NCBI GenBank assembly: GCA_019722365.1
Contig: JADFUC010001435.1
Span: forward strand, 124,001-188,000
Origin: Lithospermum erythrorhizon
Taxonomy: Eukaryota > Streptophyta > Magnoliopsida > Boraginales > Boraginaceae
Direction: 5' to 3'
DNA: 64,000 nt
Part shown: piece by piece, positions 47,801-60,419 of the stretch
Layout: every line of letters starts with the position of its first letter
How positions within the stretch are numbered: position 1 is the first letter of the stretch
The notes under the pieces: generated by a model
Told to the model about the DNA's origin: nothing
Database searches by the model: none
Seen by the model: the letters and a program-made list of their open reading frames with translations, nothing else
Program-made: the position numbers and the translations under genes

Positions 47801-48442
47801 GAGGAATATTGCAATTTCTACTACAAAACAGATGAAATGGTTCAAAAAGATGTTGAACTCCAGTCCTGGTGGAAAGAACTAAGAGAAAAAGGGCATGGTG
47901 ACAAGAAAGATGAACCCTGGTGGCCTAAAATGCAGTCTGTTAAAGAACTTATTGATTCATGCTCGATTATCATATGGGTTGCTTCAGCTCTTCATGCAGC
48001 AGTCAATTTCGGACAGTATCCTTATGCCGGATATCTTCCAAATCGCCCGACTCTTAGCCGTAGATTTATGCCTGAGCCAGGAACTCCAGAGTATGAAGAA
48101 CTAAGGACTAATCCTGATGTAGCGTACCTGAGGACCATAACCGCGCAGCTTCAAACGCTTTTAGGCATTTCTATCATTGAGCTTTTGTCTAGACATGCTT
48201 CGGATACACAGTATTTAGGCCAGAGAGGAAGTCCTGATTGGACCAAAGATCCAGAACCTTTGGAAGCTTTTAACAAATTTTGCACGAAGTTGAATGCGAT
48301 TGAGCAGAAAATAGTACAGATGAACAATGATAGCAGATGGAGAAACAGGTCTGGTCCTGTTAAGATTCCTTACACTTTGCTCTATCCTACAGGTGAGGCT
48401 GGCCTCACTGGTAAAGGAATTCCTAATAGTGTGTCTATATAG
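40963..48442 (+). CDS. LOX: Linoleate 9S-lipoxygenase, nine exons
   Basis: Exons: 40963-41158, 45192-45412, 45632-45884, 46031-46372, 46476-46561, 46675-46782, 46868-47175, 47335-47598 and 47689-48442; all phases agree, giving about 843 residues. It adds oxygen to linoleic and linolenic acid as the first step of oxylipin synthesis. The first two exons form the PLAT beta-barrel. The rest is the catalytic domain with [35 protein letters not shown] and the C-terminal [10 protein letters not shown], which supply the iron ligands (three His, Asn, terminal Ile), all present. There is no transit peptide, which fits a cytosolic 9-LOX; 13-LOXs are plastid-targeted. ATG 40963 is the true start (the frame upstream opens at a TTG). 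Oddities: the GC-AG intron after exon 8; a 4-kb intron 1 with two transposons; and about 20 residues of the PLAT domain between HAHP and [11 protein letters not shown] that I cannot place. Confidence 0.92.
41440..41530 (-). mobile_element. Possible SINE fragment in lipoxygenase intron 1
   Basis: On the minus strand a B-box-like GTAGGTTCGAGTCAGC follows TAAGCCTTGCGTAGCGCAAG. The piece is short and has no visible tail or duplication. Confidence 0.35.
41777..41845. repeat. TA microsatellite in lipoxygenase intron 1
   Basis: An almost pure TA run of nearly 70 bases, interrupted once by TTATGC. Confidence 0.9.
42952..44195. mobile_element. Long-TIR DNA transposon in lipoxygenase intron 1
   Basis: The ends read GGCTAATTT and, inverted, GGCTAATTTGTCATTTGTCC. 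The inverted repeats align over some 150 bases (shared CTCCTAAACTATTTT and TTGTCTCAAATG). Perfect 8-bp direct repeats TTACTATA flank it (42944-42951 and 44196-44203). It is 1244 bp and non-coding. An 8-bp duplication suits hAT, while long TIRs suit Mutator-like elements, so the superfamily is open. Frames inside (43678-43932) are not genes. Confidence 0.88.
44350..45153. mobile_element. Mutator-like element just upstream of lipoxygenase exon 2
   Basis: The left end is GAGCAAAAGTCAGAAACTCA with CTTATGTTT; the right end inverts to CGGGCAAAATTTGGAACACT with CGCTTATGTTTC. Perfect 9-bp direct repeats TATAATAAA flank it (44341-44349 and 45154-45162), the Mutator signature. It is 804 bp and non-coding. 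Its right end is 38 bp from the exon 2 acceptor I use. Confidence 0.88.
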
Positions 48443-48867
48443 TCATACTTTTATCAGTTTCTGATCCTAATAGTGTGGTTGGATAGGGAAATACAACAGA
48501 AGAAATAGTTGAATAAGGGTGGAGTATTGTTTAGCATTTCCTCCATTCGAGAAAGAAGTCATTGAAATAATAATACCAAATTACGAACTACAAATTTTAT
48601 TTAGTGCATTTAAGAATTATATATTATATAAACGAAGAAAAATAAATATATACAAATTTGTGGCATGAATAACTTAATTTTCAATAGAATGAATTTATAG
48701 TGGAATTTTATTTTTTAATAGTAAAAGACATAATTTTCAAAATTTTCTGATACAACCGCCTCTATACCTTTCCTAATTCTCCACTGACAACACTAGAGGT
48801 AAACTATGTTTTACTAATTTGTGCTCTTTATGTTTCCACATCTTTAGTTAGTACTAACTAACATATT

Positions 48868-48882
48868 ACGTGCGTTGCACGT
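48868..48882 (-). mobile_element. Helitron-like terminal hairpin
   Basis: ACGTGC, loop GTT, GCACGT is a perfect 6-bp stem of the same type as at 33877-33893. The terminal CTAG is replaced by TTAG, so the end is worn. Confidence 0.4.
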
Positions 48883-50061
48883 GGACAATTTTGTAGGGAA
48901 AAAATAAAAAAAATTATTTTTTGAGGTTTAGTTTATTAAAATACAAAAATAATTCATAATAATGATAAATTTATATATGTATTGGTTGGCTAAATAATAT
49001 AATCATATATTTTTTTTATTGAAATTCAAATAATAATGATAAATATTAAATTTCATAGATTGCAGTCCTTGAATAGTAAATTATGAATAAATTTTTCATA
49101 TTGGCATTAATTTATTTCAAAATTTAAACAGTGTCCTATTTATTTTTTTGAATTATATTTTTAATATTTGCAATATGTAAGTATTTCGCCTTATATCATT
49201 TTTAAATTCTTCCTCCATATATGTTGAAATTTACTATTTTCAATTTTCTTATAAAATACTCCATATTTAAAAAAAAAAATTTAACTTGTCGTAAAAGAAT
49301 AATTTTGCAAACTTTTTCTTACATTACTATGAGGGGAGGTCTTTAATAACCAGCATTACTAATAATGTATAGGTCGGCATACGTTGAACTAATTTCACTT
49401 AACTTATATAATTCTAATTTTAAAATAGTGTCAATTATACATGGTGATGAAGTCTATACTTCATTATCAAAAAATAAAATATGACTTAATGTAAAAATAA
49501 TCATTATAGAGTATACCTTGTGTTAAAATATGACACAGCTTTTCAATACGATTTAATTATCGATATATTTCCAAACTTCAAAGTCAGTTCATAACATACA
49601 ACATGGTTATATCGCTTTATAACTATACTCCATACGAATTAATTGAAGATATATCAAATGTGTTTTAAATTGTCATAGTACTCTTTATATTTGGAGTTAA
49701 AAGAGAATTTTTTTTGTCTAAAAATATTTTTACCTTTTAATAGTAAAATTCATCAAATAAGTATTATGTATATGAAATTACACTCAATAAATAATATTAT
49801 TTCATTCGAGAGTAATTGTATATGATTGTGTATCCAATTAAGAATTTATAAATATTATTACAAGTATGTGTAATATTAGAAATGAGTTAATTTTAAGATT
49901 TATAAATATTGGTATATAAAAATCACAGTAAATTTTAAGTAATTCTCATCGCTTAGTGTAAGTTAATATATAGTCTTAGATTTAATTATTTAAATGGATT
50001 ATTTTAGTTAATTCAAAATGATGTGTATTTTACATATTTATTTGTATTCAACTTTTTTATC

Positions 50062-51290
50062 TATTACCATCATCAGAAATATTACAATATCAATATTAAA
50101 TCTTAGTAAAATAAATTAAATCGATTAAATATAAACATCAAACCATAATAAATATTTTCATGTCTATCTAAATGTAAACATCAAACCAAAATGTCTTGAT
50201 CTTTCACGTTTTCATTGATTTCTATACCTAATAAAGTCGTGAGAAAATAGAATGATAATATACAATTTGACTTATAATAATTGCTTGAAGAATGTAAATG
50301 GTATTCCGAGAAATTACCTAAGAATTATCGATGGTCGTGAGACATGTAGTTGCTACATTATAATGCCTTTGAAAGCTTTCTTTAGGTGCTTACCCAAAAA
50401 TACTAGCAACACGTATACAAATCATTCTAAGAAAAATGAATAAAAGTTGATATCAGAATCTTTCTCCTCGATATTCGAGGTATGACGTCAAATTACATAA
50501 TACCTAGTATAAAATAATGAGTATTTATAAAACAACAAATAATATGTTATTTTTGTGTAACTATGAAAAGGTGAAACAATGAGAACTCAGAATCGCAAAT
50601 ATTTTAATGTGAGTTATTACGAAGAAAAATACATAAATATACTATTTATTTTAATTATTCAATATTGGTCATGAATCCCCAAAAAGGACTAATGAGAGTC
50701 ATGTAACTTTTTTTAGGTACCATCATCAAAATTATAACAACATCAATGTTAAGTCTTAGTAAAACAAAAGAGATTAAATGTAAACATCATACCATAATGA
50801 ATATTTTTGTTTATTCATCTAAATATTTAATGAAAATATAAAAATGTCTTGACATCTCTCATCGTCTTTCATCGATTTTTATGTTCTAATAGTGTCATAG
50901 AAAATAGACTGGTAATATAATTGAAAGTATAATTATATCGTTTCTAAGTTTTGTTTTGGGTCTTCTACTTCCAAATGGCTAACAACATGTATACGAATCA
51001 TTCTAAGAAAATGAATAAAAGTTGATATTGTAATATTTTTTCCGCTTATTTGAGTTAGCGACATCGAAATTACATAATTTCTCGTGATAAAATAATGGAT
51101 ATTTACATAACAAATAATATGTTATTTTGTGTTATGAATAAAGCGGAATAAACGAGAATAATGTAACTTCTAAATATTTTAATACAGTTATGAAGTAAAT
51201 ATATAAATATAATTATTTTGAATTTAATTATTCAATATTTTTGCAGAATCTTCAAAAGGTGGAATAATAAGTCATGTAACTCCAAATATT
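50062..51290. repeat. Tandem duplication, two units of about 0.6 kb
   Basis: Unit 1 (from about 50062) and unit 2 (from about 50718) share ordered blocks: CCATCATCA, TAAACATCA-ACCATAAT, AATGTCTTGA, CATTCTAAGAAAAATGAATA (unit 2 lacks one A), AACAAATAATATGTTATTTT and AGTCATGTAACT. They are diverged, so the event is not recent. Confidence 0.7.
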
Positions 51291-51861
51291 TAACTATGAG
51301 CTATAATGAATGAACTAACATAAACAATTCATTATTTATATTAATTATCCAATAGAATCATGTAACATCAAGTTGTAAATCTCTTATTTTTATGTTTTAC
51401 CAATTTTAACTCTCATTATTATTTAATTATTATTGAAGTTTGATAATCATTAGATGTCTTCAGAAATAACTTGGTTTGGGGTTATAATATACTTTTAACA
51501 AAAACGAAAGAAATACATTAATTGATTTATACTTTTATAAGGTATATAGATTCGGATTGTTTTTAATTTTCGTATCGTATAAATATTTTACCATCAATTA
51601 GTTTCACGTTGGAAGGATCGCTATAACTTATCCATTTGAATTCATCATAGGCTTATAAATAGAAGGGTACATAAATTTACATTAATAAATTCAAATAAAT
51701 GCAGTACATACATCAAATGACATGCAAACTCAACCAAGAAAAAAGAAATGGAAATATACTCGAGCTTTGATCTTTATTCCATCCACACACACGACGAAAA
51801 TGGAAACGTTTAAACTTGAAAGCCAAACAGATAAATCCAAGATTGTAGAGAAAAGGCTCCT

Positions 51862-53379
51862 CTATTTTGTTGTATTCCCCTTTGATTTGAATGGTATGGC
51901 CCTTATGACAATTTGGTGGTACAGAGCAGCTAATGTTGCCCCAATGAATGGTCCAACCCAGAAAATCCACTGCAATTTTTCCAGGAAAGGATAGATAATA
52001 TGTTAGTTTTACTGAAAAATGGCATGTATGTCAGTATGTCTATCAAAGTATGCTATGTATGTATGATAACTTACATGATCGTTCCATGCATGCTTTTTGT
52101 TGTAGATGATTGCTGCACCAAGACTCCTTGCTGGATTAATGCCGGTTCCGGTTATCGGAATGGTGGCCAAGTGCACCAAGAACACAGCAAACCCAATAGG
52201 CAATGGTGCCAACAACTACAGATCAAGTGACCGAATCAGGATTTTTAGTGATATACGCTTGTTTTATTAAAATAGTCAACTAATTTTTGCATCATTTTAC
52301 GTGATAAGTCAAACTCAAACGTGCAAATTTAATCTTGATTAGTTAGTGAAAATAATAATGAAACACAATGAGAAACTTACTGGGACATGACTATCTCTAG
52401 CTCTACGTTTTTCATCAGTGGCTGAGAAGACAGTGTAAACAAGAACAAATGTTCCAACAATCTCAGCACCAAGACCACCACCTTTGGTGTAACCATGGTT
52501 AACAATATTGGCGCCGCCGCCGTGTGTTTGGTACAAATGTTTTCCGAACCCCTTAACGATCCCTGCTCCACATATAGCTCCAAGGCATTGCATTACCATG
52601 TACCACAATGTTCTTGTCAAGCTCAATTTCCTTGCCAGGAACATCCCAAATGTCACTGCTGGATTAATATGCCCCCCTAATGATATATACTCAAATAACA
52701 TAGCTTGTCAATAACAAGTAGAGTTCATTTTTAATGAAGTATAACTTAGGGGAGGGAACATTTATTGTAACAATGGCTATGGGGGTTAAAATTTGAAAAA
52801 TTGCTAAGATCCGTTGTGATGTAAAGAAATATGCCAAATAGGAGTAGTGAGTACATCAATATGTTTCAATATCTCGAGATAATACGGTCATATAGTAGAT
52901 AATACGGTCATATAATAAATGGTGTTACCATTGTGATAATTAAACTGTTTACAGACCGACAGTAATGTACAAACATCGTCCCATCCTTATATATACATAC
53001 ATGAAATGATAGATACAGTAAGAATTTACTAACCAGAAACCCCAGCCGTGGAGTAGACAAGGGCAAAGATCATGCCACCAAAGGCCCAAGCAATGCCTTG
53101 GATACCAACAGTGGAACACTTGGAGTCAGATTCAGCAACTCCAATCACAGTTAATATAGTAACATAGAGAAAGAGGAGAGTAGCCAAGAACTCAGCTATC
53201 CCAGCTCTATAGAAAGACCAACTTGTTAATTCATTTGGATCAAACAAAGGTGAATTTGGTGCATCTTTGTATTTTACCCCACTATGATGATGATGATGAT
53301 CTTGTGCTGCTGTTCCTATGGCTTGATTTTCTGGGTATTTGTTTAGACCTAAGTCTACATCATGCTCTCTGTATTCCAT
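51862..53379 (-). CDS. PIP1: Plasma-membrane aquaporin, PIP1 type
   Basis: Four exons on the minus strand: 53379-53034, 52676-52381, 52215-52075 and 51969-51862, with good GT-AG sites and consistent phases, giving 296 residues. It forms a water channel (possibly also for other small solutes) in the plasma membrane, working as a tetramer, often with PIP2 partners. Visible marks: both pore motifs ([10 protein letters not shown] in exon 2, GTGINPARS in exon 3), the PIP signature [12 protein letters not shown], and loop D with [12 protein letters not shown]1 membership rests on the N-terminus ([14 protein letters not shown]), [14 protein letters not shown], and the short C-terminus AIPFKSK. The N-terminus carries an unusual HHHHH run at about residues 28-32, and the tail is extended by GNTTK. 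The third exon starts PLLAPLP where relatives have PVLAPLP. Confidence 0.94.
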
Positions 53380-53526
53380 CTAGCCCTGAAAAACAAACTT
53401 ATTATAATAACCTAACTAATAGGAAGAATGAAAACAATAATGTGCAACTATGTTTCAAGCAAGATTGAACATATATAATATGTGCTTGTTTGATATAAGA
53501 GTGAAGATCAATGTTTCTTGAGTATG

Positions 53527-53534
53527 TATATATA
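53527..53534 (-). promoter_or_regulatory. TATA box of the PIP1 gene
   Basis: TATATATA lies about 150 bp upstream of the ATG on the minus strand; spacing is plausible for a gene with a leader of over 100 nt. Confidence 0.4.
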
Positions 53535-55500
53535 GATAGTTAGGCTCACATTTTGTTATGGTGCGGGTCCAATTACTGTTATTTTAGATTGTCCTTATTT
53601 TATATATGCAACAACTATATGTACGCAGTTGAACAACTATATATACCCTTTAGGATTCATTATTGCAAATTAAAAGTAAATTTTGGAGAACTTGACAAGA
53701 AAATTGGGAATCTAGTTAAATTTAAACTCTCAATCTAAAATCTAATTATTAATATTCATTAATTTTTCTATATATATCCAATTTCAATATAAACGATATA
53801 AAGCATTAAATGCACTATCTCTATGATGGCACATTGAAAAAAACTCAAAAAAAAAGTATATCAAAATTATTATATGCACTTAATTAGAATGTATACCAAA
53901 ATTCGTTAAACAAATTGGTACATATTACCTAAAAGTTAAAAATAAGTTTATATAATTGACATTAATAAATTTTATTTTGAGAAAATGGTACGTATTACTT
54001 AAAATATACCAAAAGAATAAGAAAATATATCATAAAATAATATCATTTGTATTTTTGATCATTAATGAACCATTAACGACAAAAGTTTAATTTTAACCAT
54101 AATTTTCGCTTAATATTGTCTAAATGACAAGATCGCTAATGTGAATGTGAAAAAGCTATTTTTTTTTATCTAAACGGAGTATATGATTAACATAAATGTA
54201 TATTGATATGGGAATATAATGAATTGTAAGAAAAATCAAGGTCACATGCATGTTGATAAATAAGAATCCTAATTGTTATGATAACTAAAAGAATAAATAA
54301 AACACAAAACTCTCAAAGGACCCAAACGAACTAAGAATCCTAGTTGATATGATGAATTAAAGAACACTCAAAACATAATTAAATAACCTTAACTTTCTAG
54401 GCTAAATTTTATCCAACGAACATTTTAAATAGGCATCTAAATATTTCAACCTTTCAAATAGTCATCTGAGGATGATTTTTGGCACATGAACTTTGGAAAA
54501 CATATTTTTGACACTTCTGAACTCCACTTTAACAGATAGGGCAAAACAAAAAATTTATATATATTACACTTTGTGAGTCATTTTTTAAATAACAAATAAT
54601 TATTTGAATCAATTTTTAATAATCAATTTTAATTAATTAAATAAAAATAAAATAAAATCATATCATCTTCAACCTTACCCGTGTTGGTGTTTCTAACATA
54701 TGAATAATATTTTAATAATACTATGGATACGAATCTCATGATCACTACTAGTTGTATAAACAATAAAAAAAGAGATAGAAAAATATGCACCGTTCTTCGG
54801 GAATAATCATAATAATAACAACGGAATAATATGATAAAGACCCACGAGCATCCAAAGCAAAATGACTCTAAGAATTGACCACACCAACGAGCGAACAAGT
54901 CCTCTTTAAGTTTTACTAGAACTCATTTAAAATATTGAACTAAGAAAAGGTCAGCAAAAACTAATGAAATTTTTTCACCTACTAGCCTAATAAAAGAGAT
55001 AAGTAGGTGAAGGATTTTTTACTTTCACAAAAGTGAATGAACAAGTTTTATCTCCAAAAGCGGTGATTTATATAAGATCAAATGTCCGACGACTTTTTAG
55101 GCTTGTTAAGGCAGCCCACTCCCCTGCTCTCCTATGTTAGCTCTAATGCGTGGAGTTCCAAAACCTTCCACTAAAATCAAGGCATTTCATCTGGAGAAGA
55201 GAACATTCTGAAATCTCTATCTTTTTAACCCGTTTTAGTCGAACATGGGGTGAGTTCCAACTATTGAAATTTCACCCCAATATTCTTATACAGTCCTATT
55301 TTAAACCACGAAAATTATAATTAAATTATGACTTGATGTGTGCGAATTCTTGCGCTTCGACACAAAAAAAGTTTCATATACTAATAAATGTTAACCGAAC
55401 ATTATCTGATAGTATATTTCATTATGAACTAATCCCAAGTAGTCATCATAATCCCTACCGTCACATCGAAAGATGCTTACGAACATTACCATTTAACTAA
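53535..55500. other. AT-rich intergenic
   Basis: PIP1 promoter side, then non-coding sequence. 54370-54590 (from CTAGGCTAAATTTTATCC) may be a worn relative of the GGCTAATT MITEs. The minus-strand frame 54629-54898 has no family signature. Confidence 0.4.
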
Positions 55501-55527
55501 CTATATGAACTTAAACGATTAATCAAA

Positions 55528-55995
55528 TTGCATAATCAAATTGCTCCACAAACATCATTTCAAATATATCATATTTCCAACCACAACCTCCACTCCCCAC
55601 CAAACCAACCCCGCCCTCTCCCCGTAAAAATAATCCCAATCTTTCGATATTCTGATCAGGCTGTATTAGCCAATCTTGATTGGGGTATAGATGCATTTGA
55701 GGAAGCAATCAATACTTCAAATACAGAAACTAAAATGACAAGATTGGAATATGCTGAAAAAATGCTACAAGTTTGTGCTATGTTGAATTCCACTCAGAAG
55801 ACAGCTGGTGTGGCTAATTTTTACTTGTCTGCTTGGGCACATCTAAATCTTGCCTATTTGTGTAAATTAAGGGATGATGTTCATCATTCTGCTATTTATT
55901 TAATGGAAATGTTTGTGATTGGGAATTGGGATTTTTACGGGGAGGGGCTATTTGGTGGGGCGGGGATGGAGGGAGTAAGATTAGAGATGATATGA
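55528..55995 (+). pseudogene. Fragment of a LIN/CERBERUS-like E3 ubiquitin ligase
   Basis: After an acceptor-like GATCAG at about 55660 the frame reads LANLDWGIDAFEEAI, AEKMLQVCAMLNSTQKTAGV, NFYLSAWAHLNLAYL and YLMEMF, matching the conserved N-terminal domain of LIN-type proteins (U-box plus WD40 E3 ligases; LIN/CERBERUS is needed for nodulation in legumes). The match ends near 55905 and the frame then runs into unrelated residues and stops at 55995. The U-box and WD40 parts are absent, and the codons before 55660 look like read-through of an intron. I read it as a one-exon remnant of a gene copy, still largely unbroken. Confidence 0.7.
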
Positions 55996-57150
55996 TTTCA
56001 TTTTTATTTAATTAATTAAAATCGATTATTAAAATCGATCCAATTAATTATTTATTATTTAAAAATGATTCAAAAGTATATATATAAATTTATTATTTCA
56101 TCCTTAACTATACTTGTTAAAGCGAATTTATAAAAATACGTATATCAAAATCATCAAAATCATCTTCGCAATAAAAGACCTGGATAAATATAGCCAACTT
56201 TCTACTTATTTTAACAACTTATATTGCAACTTAAATTTGCAATTATAATCAAGATAGTACTATAAGCGAGTAATAATCCATATTGTATAGTCACTAGACT
56301 TCCTAATAACCCACCATGTATATACTCACTAGACTACTTCATAATTGTATATTATGTGTACGTAAATTACTTACTAATAAAACATATTTTTACTTTTTTA
56401 AGTTACTTTGAAAGTATAAATGATGATAATTAAAAAGAATCAATAAATTTAAACTGATCGAAACAATAAATAGATAATAAGAATAGAACGAGTAGCAAAC
56501 ATACTTATCACATCACCTCCTAAACATGATTGCGGTTCACTAGCTTACATAGCCACTACATTGTCTTACTTAGCATAAGTCAAGACAATAATGTACAAAT
56601 AATGTAGAAGACATTGGTTTCCCATGTGGATTGTTTCATTGGAATTGAAATATCTAAGAAAAATACAAGAAGCTAACTGCATGCAGATGAATAATGGGAG
56701 ACTGTATTTTTGCTAAAATTGAGACTGATCGATGAATGCTAATACAGTAATAATGCACAGGACCGCCAGTACGTCGACAACAATAACTCATATCCTATGT
56801 TAACAATTTGAGTTTAAGTTAGGTCTTAATCTTGAAGCAAGCTTAAGAACGATTTTTAAACATTTTTACAACCAATGGAACAGGATGGGCATATCTTTTA
56901 CTACATTTTTAAGGATAGAAGGACATGGGCTAATAAATTAAAGGGCAAGATAAATCAAGTAAATTTTACATAAATCCGGAGTAATATTTTTAATTTGATG
57001 TAGTATAAGTACATCCATCAAATCAAAATCCAATTATCCGACATTCCAACCCAGGAGAGGAGAAACATTTCTTGGGCCAATTGGATCAAATGTGCATTGG
57101 GCCCTTTTGGATGTGACAGGCTTTCGAGCTTGGTGAGTCATGCTTGACGG
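55996..57150. other. Intergenic, nothing recognised
   Basis: No gene or repeat that I can support before the hAT element. Confidence 0.4.
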
Positions 57151-57329
57151 TAGACGTGGCAAACGAATCGGGCCCACCGGCTCAGTCCCGATCCAAAGCC
57201 CCCCGGAGGTCCACCGCCTGCTTATAAACGGCGGATAGGGGCCATGAGTTAGCCCCTGCCCCCGGTCCCGGTTCGAGTCCCACGAGGCTTCGTCCGGTCT
57301 GCCCGAGGCCTGGCTGGGGAACGCTACCG

Positions 57330-57475
57330 CTTATATTAGACGTGGTAACGTTTAATCCAGTTAACATGGTCTAAATATATGAAATTAACGTGGTAACGTT
57401 TACTATAGGCGTGGTAACGTTTAAAGTCATGGAATACATCTAGGAATTAACGTGGTAACGTTAATATAAGCTGCT
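57330..57475. repeat. Left array of the ACGTGGTAACGTT motif
   Basis: ACGTGGTAACGTTTA or a near variant occurs about four times (from about 57339, 57388, 57408 and 57449). Such subterminal arrays are where hAT transposases usually bind. Confidence 0.7.
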
Positions 57476-57984
57476 ATCACGCTTAACGAGAATACAAGGT
57501 AATGCATTTTAGCAACAACACAAATCGAAAGCTTCCATTTATAGAAACAACATGAAGATAAAAATGTTCGACAAATACAACGTAATAATTGTTCAAATAC
57601 TAAATTGCAAACCATAAATACTAAATTGTTCAAACACTGCATATGACATAAAAAGAATAAACCATAATTGTTTCAAAGTACATAATAACATAAAACCAAA
57701 ACACATTCACTCATGTGTTTGTTCGAGCGTCAACCGTGGCGGCGCGGCCGATATCCCCGCATCATCAACCTCATAAACGTGTACAAGTTTATTATTGCAC
57801 CTTAATTTTTTGCTTTTAACGCCCCAACGCTCCAAATAAAGTCGCGGTACACGCTTTTTGTTGGCATAAATATTAAAGATAAACAACTTCATAGAATAAA
57901 TGATAATTTTATTATTATTAAGCCGTACACAGTTTATACTCGTGCGGGCCAGGAGTTTACATGGTCATTACAAATACGTCTAAA

Positions 57985-59950
57985 TTACAACTCATCGAAG
58001 TCTAATTCATCACCCGAAGAAACATCTTGATCGGCATCCGCACCGCCCTCTTCCGCTAGGATATCTTCTTCAACATCACTAAGGTCATCGAACATGTCTT
58101 CCTTATCATTTTTCACTATAATGTGGATCAACATCTTGAGCCTGCTGGGTCATGTCAGTCTAACTTGATTGTTACACAAACTTCAATTGCCGAGCTGTTA
58201 CCCTTAAACGCCTGAGTATATCAAGCCGCCATGCTAAACGCCGATTCACTTGCTGTTGTAGACATTGAGAACAATACCTCCCTTGCCATCTTGGATAAAA
58301 TCGAAAAATGTACTTGCCTTCATAGACCACCATTTTAAAAGATCGAAAAGGTTGTCTTATTGTATTGATTCGTGTCAAAAAACCGTTTTCAAACATTGAA
58401 GTTAATTACTAACTAATCTGACACCACGAGGATGTGGGTGAGAACCATATCGGGGACTCCAATGCATTCTTAAGGTGATTCTGTTGACTTCTAATTTTTA
58501 CCCGCGCTGAATTGACTAGACGCACAAGCGACGGTAGGCCGATCAGTGGAGACTTAGTTGATTAACCTTAAAACTATTATACATCGATATAAATAAAAGT
58601 TTCAATTTCTCATCACAATATTTGTTATGATCATACTTTTCAAGTACTTCATTATGTGGTCAGAAGCTTTATAAAACTCCCAACAATGATTCTGAAATTT
58701 ACCAAGTTGAATATGAGGATCCAAAATGGGGTACCAATCGCATATGCATGAGGTAAAGGATGAAAATACTCTTTAAAACTTGTCTTCCATATTCGTAGAA
58801 CTATATCCTAACAACATATTCATTTCTATGAGTATCCATATGCATTGCAAGATTAACTAATATTCGAGAGCTAAATGAATATTAGGACTATATTGACTAG
58901 AAATTTTTTTTGTATAATCTTTTAAACGGAGCTAAAAATCTAAGCAATTATAGCAATATTTCCAATTTTCATACTTAACGAGTATATGGACTGGGCAGAG
59001 TTAAGCATGAAATAAAAATTCTTAGAAACTTCTTCTTTATAAACATATGCATGTACTTAGAGATCATAAGTAGAATTCCATCTAGTACGACATCCGATTA
59101 ATTTTTTAAACTTTTTCGATCCATCTTTCAACTATTTTTTATATGCATGTTTTCTTACCGCCTTTTCCGTGATAATCAAATGAACAACCTACTAATAGGT
59201 TGAATAAATTCATCATAAACAAATCTTAATTCCATTAGCAACTAATTGAAGCATGACATAAACATCTAACATGAAAGAGTTCATTAATCTGCTTACATTC
59301 CATTAAAAACAATAGCTACATTGTTTGCTGATGCATTATCAAAATAAGCAATTTTATTCAAACAATTATATTCTTGGAGCAATATGTAACAACACCTTCG
59401 AAATTTGTACGCTGTTATGCTTTTAAAGAATCGAAATAAAATATATAATTCTTTTCTTGTAAACCTAATCTATATCAATCCAATGACATGCAACACATTA
59501 TATCAAAATCATCGAATTACACCGATATCACTCGTCAAACAAACTTTCCAAGGCAAAGCATTCATCATTCATTCATAAGTTCTTTTATCTTAAAATATTT
59601 GCGCAATACTACGCATAGTAGAACGGGGATACGATGAGCCTGGGGGTTAATAGCCTTTGAATCCAATGAACAAAACGAACCATCACAAAAATTAAAAAGA
59701 CAAATTACTAAATTACAAATTTCATCGACTCCATTTATAAAAAACTCAGCTGCAAAACTAAAATTTTCAAAGGTTCGAGTATTAATTGTTATGCCACCCC
59801 CGCCTCCCACCGAACACTATCCTGCTTATTCGATATTTGTTATTTAAGTGTCTACCCAAATGACCGGTTCCACCTTGCCCCCTCCCATTTTCCATACTAA
59901 TTCCATCTTACAATATGCACAAATTGCCTTTTGTTTCACACGATCACATC
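57985..59950 (-). pseudogene. hAT transposase (BED zinc finger to hATC domain), frameshifted
   Basis: In sense order the minus strand shows: a BED zinc finger (KAICAYC at about 59915-59935, then after a frameshift GTGHLGRHLNN at about 59850-59880); the RNase H-like core motif FDNASANNVAI (about 59308-59345); ILDPHIQLGKF (about 58700-58735), where the family has LDPR.KL; the hATC dimerisation motif FSILSKMAREVL then STTASESAFS (about 58230-58300); and an acidic tail ending in TAA at 57985. Stops and shifts lie between every pair of motifs, including a TGA right after SAFSMAA. The protein would have cut and inserted the element in the nucleus; this copy is dead. Confidence 0.82.
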
Positions 59951-60419
59951 AAAGTGGTTCCAAACCCATGAACTTTTTTTTCTCTCATTATTACCGGGGA
60001 TTAACACTCAGATTGATAATTAATTACGGGTAGGACTCCATAAGTACATCATCTTCTAAATTAACAAGGTTATTTGAATTGCAGTACTAATTGGTCGTTT
60101 AGGGGCCATTATAAATTGTAAAACAACAAAATATAGCAAATAACAAGTTAAAGATAGAGAATACCGAATTCGGAGCAAGGCAAGCTTTCAAGATCGATGA
60201 GATTAAGCCGACGAATTGAAATATACCACAATTGCTTTGACTATGATCAAGAATACTTATGATTATAAAAGAAAATTATTTAATTTCTATCAAGAATGCT
60301 TAGAATATAAAAGAATTGCTTTGATTGGGTGTTTACTGTTAGATTTGGGTAGAAAATAAAGTTTATGGTCCTCCTCATTTATAGTATACTAACAATGGCT
60401 TAATGTCGCAATCAAGTGA

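Larger units (their letters stand above)
48443..51861. other. AT-rich intergenic with Helitron-like features
   Basis: The first part is the lipoxygenase 3' end. The rest is over 3 kb of AT-rich non-coding DNA containing the hairpin at 48868-48882 and the tandem duplication at 50062-51290. No gene seen. Confidence 0.5.

Noticed and set aside
57236..57290. GGTTCGAGTCCC, like a tRNA T-arm or SINE B box
   Set aside because: It lies in the GC-rich subterminal block of the hAT element, and no tRNA cloverleaf or A box fits around it.
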